Assembly: GCA_021802745.1 (NCBI GenBank)
Contig: JAJZRK010000134.1
Span: 1-9,000 of the forward strand
Origin: a bacterium
GTDB taxonomy: Bacteria > Gemmatimonadota > Gemmatimonadetes > Gemmatimonadales > Gemmatimonadaceae
Length of the DNA: 9,000 nt
Direction of reading: 5' to 3'
A program made the translations under genes and the position numbers. The notes below the pieces were generated by a model. That model did no database searches. It was not told where the DNA came from and saw only the letters and a list, made by a program, of their open reading frames with translations. Shown here piece by piece: positions 1-4,804 of this stretch. The number at the start of each line of letters is the position of its first letter. Position 1 is the first letter of the stretch.

Positions 1-127
1 TCTGAAGGTGGCGCGGCTGCACCTCGAGAAGCTCGGCGTGCGCCTGACGACGCTCAGCGAGAAGCAGGCGAACTACATCGGGGTGCCGGTGGAAGGACCG
101 TACAAGTCCGACCATTACCGATACTAA
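1..127 (+). CDS. ahcY: S-adenosyl-L-homocysteine hydrolase, C-terminal end (partial)
   Basis: Only the last 41 codons are in the window; the reading frame runs from base 2 to a TAA stop at 125-127. AhcY is a cytosolic NAD-dependent enzyme that splits S-adenosylhomocysteine into adenosine and homocysteine, removing the inhibitor made by methyltransferases and feeding homocysteine back to methionine synthesis. The visible tail reads [20 protein letters not shown], then [11 protein letters not shown], which is the highly conserved C-terminal signature of this family. In known structures the Lys and Tyr of this tail reach into the NAD site of the neighbouring subunit; both are present here (K36 and Y41 of the visible fragment). 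The catalytic and Rossmann parts lie outside the window. A hairpin and a repeat array follow directly, so this is probably the end of its transcription unit. Confidence 0.93.
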   Translation, partial: LKVARLHLEKLGVRLTTLSEKQANYIGVPVEGPYKSDHYRY

Positions 128-130
128 GAA

Positions 131-174
131 AGACAACAGAGAGACATCAGAGAGACTACAGAGAAACAACAGAG
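131..174 (+). repeat. Four tandem 11-bp purine-rich repeats after ahcY
   Basis: The four units read AGACAACAGAG (131-141), AGACATCAGAG (142-152), AGACTACAGAG (153-163) and AAACAACAGAG (164-174). They differ at only one or two positions, have a strict 11-bp period, and run straight into the hairpin at 172. The upper strand is almost free of T and rich in A/G, unlike the GC-rich surroundings. I do not recognise the family. It could be a protein-binding array, because 11 bp is close to one helical turn. It could be an unstructured C-A-rich RNA segment that attracts Rho, or a slippage-generated minisatellite. Confidence 0.85.
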
Positions 175-204
175 GGTCCGGCGCTGGGATCGCGCCGGGC
201 CCTC
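172..204 (+). terminator. GC-rich hairpin, probable ahcY terminator
   Basis: A 13-bp stem pairs 172-184 (GAGGGTCCGGCGC) with 192-204 (GCGCCGGGCCCTC) around a 7-base loop. It is fully complementary except for one G-U wobble. It begins 45 bases after the ahcY stop. No T-run follows on the + strand, so this would be a U-less terminator or a 3'-end-stabilising hairpin. On the - strand the same stem is followed by the T-rich complement of the repeat array, which makes it look more like a classical terminator in that direction, although no gene converges here. Confidence 0.6.
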
Positions 205-211
205 GCTGCTG

Positions 212-257
212 GCTGCCGCGACCGCCCGCCGGCCCGAGGACGGACTGACGCGGCAGC
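212..257. repeat. 9-bp perfect inverted repeat, spacer 28 bp
   Basis: GCTGCCGCG (212-220) is the exact reverse complement of CGCGGCAGC (249-257). It lies between the ahcY hairpin and the amidohydrolase gene. It could be an RNA stem in the 5' leader of the downstream gene or an operator. In sequence this GC-rich a chance occurrence is also possible, so functional meaning is uncertain. Confidence 0.35.
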
Positions 258-269
258 GTGCCGCGTTGC

Positions 270-288
270 GGGGTGGTTGGGGGTGGGG
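270..288 (+). other. G-rich tract with quadruplex potential
   Basis: Sixteen of nineteen bases are G, in runs of 4, 2, 5 and 4 separated by one or two T. Only three runs reach three or more Gs, so a two-tetrad quadruplex is more likely than a three-tetrad one. The tract ends 41 bases before the proposed amidohydrolase start, on the coding strand, so it would be in the leader or promoter. Confidence 0.4.
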
Positions 289-329
289 CATGTTCTCACG
301 AACAACCTTTCGCCCTCAATGCCTCACCC

Positions 330-1961
330 ATGTCGACTTCACGACGCGAGTTCGTGCTAGCCACCTCGTCCGCCGCGCTGGCGGCGTGCGCCCCGTATTT
401 CTCCCGCTCCGACGCGAAGGTGGACGTGGTCATCCGCGGCGGCACCGTCTTTGACGGCTCGGTCGCCGCGACCGGCATCGAGGCCGACGTCGCGCTCGAC
501 GGCGGGCACGTGGTGGCCATCGGACGCCGGCTGCGCGAGCGCGGCACGCTCGAGGTGGACGCGAAGGGGCTGGCGGTGTCGCCAGGCTTCATTGACGTGC
601 ACTCGCATGGCGACAATATGCTCTTCGCCGACCCGAACGCCGAGTCCATGATCCGGCAGGGCGTGACGACCGTGGTCGTCGGGCAGGACGGATCGTCGCA
701 CGGCCCGCGCACGGCGTCCGATGAGGACAGCGACCGCGAGTCGCTGCGCGCCTACTTCGACGCGGTGGATCAGCTGCCGAGCGCCATCAACGTGGCGTCC
801 ATGGTCGGGCTCGGCACGGTGCGCGGGGCGGTGATCGGCAATGAGAACCGCGAGGCCACGCCGGCGGAGATCGAGCAGATGGTGGCGCTCGTCGAGCGCG
901 CGCTCGTGGACGGCGCCTGCGGCGCCTCGACGGGACTCGAGTACACGCCGGGCGCGTTTGCGCCGCTGAGCGAACTGATCGCGCTGAGCAGGCCGCTGGC
1001 GCGGCGGCGCCTGCCCTACGCCACGCACATGCGCAACGAGGACGACTCGCTGCTCGCGTCCATTGACGAGTCCATTGCCGTGGCGCGCGGCGCCGGCTGC
1101 CCGCTGCAGATCTCGCACCTCAAGACGCAGGGGCCGCGCAACTGGAGCAAGCGCGACACCGTCTTCGCGAAGGTGGCCGATGCGCGCGCGTCAGGCGTGG
1201 ACGCGGCCTTCGACCGGTATCCATACCTCGCCTACCAGACGGGGCTCTCCAACCTCTTTCCGGTCTGGGCGCGGGACGGCAAGCCGGAGGATTTCCTGCG
1301 GCGCATGGACGATGCGGCGACGGCGGCGAAGCTCCGCGAGTATGCGGAGGAGAAGGCGGCGCTCATTGGCGGCTGGCACAACGTGCAGATCGCGAGCGTG
1401 AGCGCCGCGACCGACAAGAGCATCGAGGGCATGCGCCTCGATGACGTGGCGAAGGCGCGCGGGCTGCCGAACTACGAGACCGCCGTCGCCCTGCTCAAGG
1501 CCAATCGCGCCAGCGTGGGTATGGTGGGCTTCGCGATGAGCGAGGAGAATCTCGAACGGATCCTGACGCATCCGTACGCCATGGTCTGCTCCGACGGCGG
1601 GTCGCTCGCGTCGAGCGGACCGGCGCGCGTGGGCCACCCGCATCCGCGCGGGGCGGGCTCCTTTGCGCGCGTGCTCGCGCGCTATGTGCGCGAGCGTAAG
1701 GTGCTGACGCTCGGCGCCGCCATCCACAAGATGAGCGCGCTGTCGGCGCAGCGCGTGCACCTGGCCGGACGCGGCGTCCTGCGCGTGGGGGCGGCCGGCG
1801 ACGTGGCGGTGTTCGACCCGGCCACCGTGGCCGACACCGCGACCTTCGAGAACCCGTTCCAGTATGCGGTGGGCGTGAAGGCCGTCTTCGTGAACGGTGC
1901 GATGGCGTTCCTGGATGGCCAGCGCGGGGCGCGGACGGGGCGGGCGCTGCGGGTGGTGTGA
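330..1961 (+). CDS. Tat-exported N-acyl-D-amino-acid deacylase-like amidohydrolase (lipoprotein)
   Basis: This is a 543-residue amidohydrolase of the D-aminoacylase type, predicted to release a D-amino acid from an N-acyl-D-amino acid or related amide. The ATG at 330 is preferred over the upstream GTG at 258 because it begins with a twin-arginine signal (SRREFV, residues 4-9), a hydrophobic stretch and a lipobox LAAC with C20. It is therefore probably a Tat-exported membrane-anchored lipoprotein. Active-site landmarks are HSHGD (H91, H93), GVTT (111-114), THMRNE (H233), QISHLK (H263, K265) and the catalytic-type Asp in SDGG (D422). The 30-residue H233-H263 spacing equals that of the characterised D-aminoacylase. 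The metal-bridging Cys of classical D-aminoacylase (NCG motif) is replaced: residues 118-121 read GQDG, with D120 in the Cys place. The exact substrate is therefore uncertain and could be another D-residue amide. No Shine-Dalgarno sequence is visible before 330. Length is slightly above the family norm because of the signal region. Confidence 0.85.
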   Translation: MSTSRREFVLATSSAALAACAPYFSRSDAKVDVVIRGGTVFDGSVAATGIEADVALDGGHVVAIGRRLRERGTLEVDAKGLAVSPGFIDVHSHGDNMLFADPNAESMIRQGVTTVVVGQDGSSHGPRTASDEDSDRESLRAYFDAVDQLPSAINVASMVGLGTVRGAVIGNENREATPAEIEQMVALVERALVDGACGASTGLEYTPGAFAPLSELIALSRPLARRRLPYATHMRNEDDSLLASIDESIAVARGAGCPLQISHLKTQGPRNWSKRDTVFAKVADARASGVDAAFDRYPYLAYQTGLSNLFPVWARDGKPEDFLRRMDDAATAAKLREYAEEKAALIGGWHNVQIASVSAATDKSIEGMRLDDVAKARGLPNYETAVALLKANRASVGMVGFAMSEENLERILTHPYAMVCSDGGSLASSGPARVGHPHPRGAGSFARVLARYVRERKVLTLGAAIHKMSALSAQRVHLAGRGVLRVGAAGDVAVFDPATVADTATFENPFQYAVGVKAVFVNGAMAFLDGQRGARTGRALRVV

Positions 1962-2044
1962 GGACGGCGTCCGCGCAGCGACTGGCGCGTCGGCCAATTC
2001 TACGACATGCTAATAGAGATGCAGCGACACACCCTCCTCCCCGC

Positions 2045-2048
2045 GAGG
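2045..2048 (+). promoter_or_regulatory. Shine-Dalgarno for the DUF2892 gene
   Basis: GAGG lies five bases before the ATG at 2054. It fixes the start there and rules out the longer in-frame reading from 1958, which would begin just before the upstream stop codon. Confidence 0.7.
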
Positions 2049-2053
2049 TTGCC

Positions 2054-2248
2054 ATGTTCAAGGTGAATGAAGGAACCGCCGACCGCGTTGTGCGCGTGCT
2101 CGTCGGCGTCGCGCTGGTGTATCTGGCGCTGACGAAGGGATGGATGTGGGCATGGATCGGCGTCGTGCCCATCCTGACCGGCGCTACGGGCATTTGCCCG
2201 CTGTACTCGGTGCTTGGCATCAACACCTGCGGGACGAAGCAGGCGTAG
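2054..2248 (+). CDS. DUF2892 (YgaP-type transmembrane domain) small membrane protein
   Basis: This 64-residue protein matches the two-helix inner-membrane family DUF2892. It has the usual N-terminal N-x-G-x-x-D-R-x-x-R pattern (residues 5-14), a first hydrophobic helix at about 12-27, a second at about 30-47, and the closing GICPLYSVLGINTC segment with C48 and C59. In other bacteria this domain occurs alone or fused to a rhodanese domain (YgaP), where it anchors a sulfurtransferase in the membrane. Here it stands alone, so only a membrane role, possibly involving the conserved cysteine pair in sulfur or redox chemistry, can be suggested. It lies 92 bp after the amidohydrolase and is followed by a strong hairpin, so it may be the last gene of that transcript or a single-gene unit. 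Confidence 0.88.
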   Translation: MFKVNEGTADRVVRVLVGVALVYLALTKGWMWAWIGVVPILTGATGICPLYSVLGINTCGTKQA

Positions 2249-2267
2249 GCGGCGAACGGTATGCGGT

Positions 2268-2299
2268 ACAACGGCCAGCGCGTTTGCGCTGGCCGTTGT
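2268..2299 (+). terminator. Perfect 14-bp hairpin, probable terminator
   Basis: ACAACGGCCAGCGC (2268-2281) and GCGCTGGCCGTTGT (2286-2299) pair without mismatch around a GTTT loop, starting 19 bases after the DUF2892 stop. The tail CGTTGAGTG is only weakly T-rich, as with the ahcY hairpin. Placement and stability make transcription termination the simplest reading. Confidence 0.7.
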
Positions 2300-2394
2300 C
2301 GTTGAGTGAAGTCGCCGGAGCGCAGAACGGGGGCCTGGCGCGGAGTGCAGGGTGTGGTGCGGCGGCAGGCGGTTGGTGCGGGGAACGGCCGCTT

Positions 2395-2447
2395 GGTACA
2401 TTCAGCCGTTGCAGCGTGTACAACGCCGTGCACACACCCCATGTACC
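2395..2447 (+). promoter_or_regulatory. Cluster of three GTAC-centred sites upstream of the dipeptidase
   Basis: GGTACA (2395-2400), TGTACA (2417-2422) and TGTACC (2442-2447) lie 19-71 bases before the dipeptidase ATG, with first bases 22 and 25 bp apart. The middle site is part of an imperfect 20-bp palindrome, GTGTACAACG then CCGTGCACAC (2416-2435), of the form GTGTnCA-N6-TGnACAC. GTAC is rare in DNA of this GC content, so three copies in 53 bp suggest an operator. A TTGGTA at 2393-2398 could serve as a -35 box, but no convincing -10 box lies 16-18 bp downstream. Confidence 0.35.
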
Positions 2448-2465
2448 CCAGCTCCGGCGGTTCGC

Positions 2466-3731
2466 ATGCGTCGTCTCCTCGCCCTCCTCCTGCTTGCCAC
2501 CGCGGTCTCCGCCCATGGCCAGGCGCCCGATCCCTTCCTCGCGCGCGTGAAGAAGCTGCTGGCCGCGACCCCCATCATTGATGGCCACAACGACGTCCCG
2601 TGGGAGATCCGCGAAAACAAGGAGATGCCGCGCGATGTGGATCACTACGATCTTCGCACGAACCTGAAGAACCAGGACACCGACCTCGCGCGCCTGAAGC
2701 AGGGCGGTGTCGGCGGGCAGTTCTGGTCCATCTACATCCCCGGCGAGGTGAAGGACTCGGGGTACGCGCGCATCCAGCTGGAGCAGTTCGACATCGCGCG
2801 GCGCATGATCGCCAAGTACGACAAGGAGATGGTGTTCGCCAAGACGGCCGCCGACGCGCGCAAGGCGATGGCGGCCGGGAAGTTCCCGTCGTTCCTCGGG
2901 ATCGAGGGCGGCCATGCCATCGAGAACTCGCTGGGCGCGCTGCGGATCTACTACGACCTCGGGGAGCGCTACATGACCCTCACGCACAACGTCACGCTCG
3001 ACTGGGCCGACGCCGCGCTCGGCAAGCTGACGCACGGCGGGCTGACGCCGTTCGGCAAGGAAGTGGTGCGCGAGATGAACCGGCTCGGCATGATGGTGGA
3101 CCTCTCGCATGTCTCGCCGGGCGTGATGAGCGACGCCCTCAGCGTCACCGAGTCGCCGGTGATCTTCTCGCATTCGTCGGCGCGGGCGCTCGCCGACCAT
3201 CCGCGCGACGTGCCGGACTCCATTCTCGTGCGCCTCAAGCAGAACGGCGGCATCGTGATGGTGACGTTCGTGCGGGAGTTCGTGTCGCAGAAGAACCTCG
3301 ACTGGCGGACCGCGCGCAACACGCGCCGGCAGGAGCTCGCGACGAGCTTCGGCGGCGACACGGCGCGCGTGCGCGCGGCGATGGACGACTGGGTGAAGGC
3401 GAATCCCGAGCCGATCGTCACGCTCAAGGACGTGGCCGCCCACTTCGACCACATGAAGACCATCGTCGGCGCCGACCACATCGGCGTTGGCGCGGATTTC
3501 GACGGGACGGGCGGCGAGCACATCCAGGGACTGGAGGACGTGTCCAAGTATCCGGACCTGTTCGCCGAGCTCGCGCGCCGCGGCTGGACCGACGACGAAC
3601 TGCGCAAGGTGGCGAGCGGCAACATCCTGCGCGTGCTCTCGGAGAACGAACAGGTTGCCGCGCGCCTGCAGAAGACGCGCAAGCCGAGCACGAAGACGAT
3701 TGACGAGCTCGACCGCCGCCCGAAATTGTAG
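2466..3731 (+). CDS. Secreted membrane dipeptidase, peptidase family M19
   Basis: This is a 421-residue M19 (renal dipeptidase-type) metallopeptidase that hydrolyses dipeptides. Family members are notable for accepting a D-residue at the C-terminal position. The ATG at 2466 starts a clear Sec signal, MRRLLALLLLATAVSA, with likely cleavage after A16 or nearby, so the enzyme acts in the periplasm or outside the cell; no lipobox is seen. All zinc-site landmarks are present: IDGHND (H41, D43), GIEGGH (E147), VDLSHVS (H215), SHSSA (H236), and the substrate Asp in GADFDG (D344). TLTHN supplies H174. The E147-H174 and H215-H236 spacings (27 and 21) equal those of human renal dipeptidase, while the stretch between H236 and D344 is longer. 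A weak GGCGG lies 5 bases before the start. The stop is 5 bp from that of the convergent regulator, leaving no room for a terminator. The Tat-exported D-amidohydrolase nearby suggests D-peptide salvage. Confidence 0.93.
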   Translation: MRRLLALLLLATAVSAHGQAPDPFLARVKKLLAATPIIDGHNDVPWEIRENKEMPRDVDHYDLRTNLKNQDTDLARLKQGGVGGQFWSIYIPGEVKDSGYARIQLEQFDIARRMIAKYDKEMVFAKTAADARKAMAAGKFPSFLGIEGGHAIENSLGALRIYYDLGERYMTLTHNVTLDWADAALGKLTHGGLTPFGKEVVREMNRLGMMVDLSHVSPGVMSDALSVTESPVIFSHSSARALADHPRDVPDSILVRLKQNGGIVMVTFVREFVSQKNLDWRTARNTRRQELATSFGGDTARVRAAMDDWVKANPEPIVTLKDVAAHFDHMKTIVGADHIGVGADFDGTGGEHIQGLEDVSKYPDLFAELARRGWTDDELRKVASGNILRVLSENEQVAARLQKTRKPSTKTIDELDRRPKL

Positions 3732-3736
3732 CGGCG

Positions 3737-4645
3737 CTAGTTCGCGGCCTGCTGCACCAGCCAGAGTCGGAGCGACGGGAGGTCGGTGACCACCGTCGCT
3801 CCGATGGCGTCGAGGCTCGGCTTGTACGCAAGAACCGCGGCACCGCCCACGACGATGGGCACGCTGGCTGCGAGCGCCTCCCGCAGCGCGCGCAGCTCGC
3901 CGTCCATCTGCGGATCGTCCTCGGGGAAGACGACGCTCAGCGCCACGGCGCGCACCCGGCTCACGCGGCACGCGTCGGCGATCACCGCGGCCGGGAGGTT
4001 GGGGCCCAGGTCGACGACCCGCCAGCCGACGGCGGCCGCGGCGGCCGCGGCGAGCGCGGCGCCGAGTTCGTGGGCCTGCCCTGCCGGCGTGGTGACGAGC
4101 AGCGCCGGGGCGTCAGGGGCGGCGGCGTACTGATCGGTGAGCCAGCCGAGGAGCCGGCGGACGGCCGCCGTGGCGAGGTGCTCGTGCGCCGGCGTGAGCG
4201 TGCCGTCGTGCCACCGATCGCCCGTGCTGCGCACGAGTGGCGCAATGACGCCGTCGAGGAGTTCGTCCGTCGAGAGACGCAGCGTCGCCTGCCGCAGGGT
4301 CGCCTCCAGCGCCGTCCCGTCGAGCGCCTCGACCGCGGCGATCGTCTCGACGAGGTAGGGCTGGGCGGCGAAGGCGTGCGGCGTCTGGCGCGCGAGGTGC
4401 GCGGCGTCCTCGGCGCGCACGAGCTGGGCCAGCGTGTCGTCGGTGAGCTGGGCCACCGACGCGATATTGCGCCCGGCCTCGACCGCGCGCGCCAGCAGGC
4501 GCAGTCGCGCCACGTCCGCTTCACGGTACCACCGCTGGCCGCCGGGCGACCGCTGGGGCGTCACCACGCCGTAGCGACGCTCCCACGCGCGCAGCACGTC
4601 CGGCGACAGGCCGGTGCGCTCCGACACGAGGCGCATCGGCAGCAT
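3737..4645 (-). CDS. MerR-family regulator with B12-binding domain, CarH/LitR photoreceptor type
   Basis: This is a predicted 302-residue adenosylcobalamin-dependent, light-responsive repressor. Residues 4-50 form a MerR winged helix (LSPDVLRAWERRYGVVTP, then GGQRWYREADV). Residues about 85-170 form the helical cap, and about 180-300 the Rossmann B12 domain. In the cap, W145-H146 is followed after nine residues from W145 by E155-H156, the signature of Thermus CarH (W131, H132, E141, H142). The lower cobalt ligand is H192 in QAHELG, 36 residues past H156 (35 in Thermus), with the usual Glu of E-x-H-x-x-G replaced by Q190. The closing GG is at 267-268. In the known family, AdoCbl in the dark builds a DNA-binding tetramer, and light breaks the Co-C bond to release DNA. 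M1 is set at 4645 because the longer reading (from 4765) adds 40 residues unlike any MerR N-terminus; ATG at 4636 is an alternative. No Shine-Dalgarno sequence is visible. Residues around 196-207 form a poly-Ala run. Confidence 0.88.
   Translation of the reverse strand: MLPMRLVSERTGLSPDVLRAWERRYGVVTPQRSPGGQRWYREADVARLRLLARAVEAGRNIASVAQLTDDTLAQLVRAEDAAHLARQTPHAFAAQPYLVETIAAVEALDGTALEATLRQATLRLSTDELLDGVIAPLVRSTGDRWHDGTLTPAHEHLATAAVRRLLGWLTDQYAAAPDAPALLVTTPAGQAHELGAALAAAAAAAVGWRVVDLGPNLPAAVIADACRVSRVRAVALSVVFPEDDPQMDGELRALREALAASVPIVVGGAAVLAYKPSLDAIGATVVTDLPSLRLWLVQQAAN
4031..4048. repeat. Tandem 9-bp duplication inside the regulator gene
   Basis: GGCGGCCGC occurs twice head-to-tail (4031-4039, 4040-4048). 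On the coding strand it adds to a poly-alanine run in the B12-binding domain of the regulator. It is probably a slippage product that keeps frame in steps of three residues. Confidence 0.6.
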
Positions 4646-4734
4646 ATGGTCGGGGCGAAGGGAGGATTCGTGCACGGGTGGGGCGAAGGCGGAGTGAGAT
4701 GCTGCTCGCAACCGCGAACGAAGCGGCGGACGCG

Positions 4735-4778
4735 CGGCGTTGAACGTATACGCTCGTCCCGCCACTTCCTCAACGCCG
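4735..4778. promoter_or_regulatory. 9-bp inverted repeat around the regulator promoter (candidate operator)
   Basis: CGGCGTTGA (4735-4743) and TCAACGCCG (4770-4778) are perfect reverse complements with 35 bp between centres. One arm overlaps the predicted -35 box and the other lies just beyond the -10 box of the regulator gene. Such a layout suits autoregulation by the encoded MerR/B12 protein. CAACGCCGTG of the right arm (4771-4780) recurs exactly at 2421-2430 before the dipeptidase. A transcribed stem is the alternative. Confidence 0.4.
4745..4773 (-). promoter_or_regulatory. Sigma-70-type promoter candidate for the B12/light regulator
   Basis: Read on the - strand, TTGAGG (4773-4768) and TATACG (4750-4745) are separated by exactly 17 bp, each matching four of six consensus bases. 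Transcription would start near 4738, leaving a leader of about 90 bases before the ATG at 4645. The gap between the aminotransferase and the regulator (4646-4804) holds this element and its flanking inverted repeat, and I see nothing else in it. Confidence 0.5.
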
Positions 4779-4804
4779 TGTCGTTCGCCTCGGTTCCCGC
4801 GGCG

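Noticed and set aside
205..260. SAH-type riboswitch near ahcY
   Set aside because: A GAGGA-like stretch is present, but the core consensus and pseudoknot pairing are not, and the site is downstream of ahcY rather than upstream.
291..304. LexA-like palindrome TGTTC-TCAC-GAACA
   Set aside because: The half-sites are in the reverse order to the GAAC-N4-GTTC box, the arms are only 5 bp, and no SOS gene follows.
258..329. N-terminal extension of the amidohydrolase from GTG 258
   Set aside because: It would place 24 unrelated residues before a well-formed twin-arginine lipoprotein signal and would translate the G-rich tract.
1990..2030. Promoter for the DUF2892 gene around TGCTAATAG
   Set aside because: Only a weak -10-like element is seen, with no -35 match at a usable distance.
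2220..3971. 583-codon open frame on the - strand opposite the dipeptidase
   Set aside because: It is rich in Arg, His and Pro with no recognisable motif, and it lies over a gene with complete M19 active-site motifs. It is a GC-driven shadow frame.
4646..4765. 40-residue N-terminal extension of the MerR/B12 regulator
   Set aside because: The MerR fold begins directly at the ATG at 4645, and the extension would overlap the predicted promoter region.
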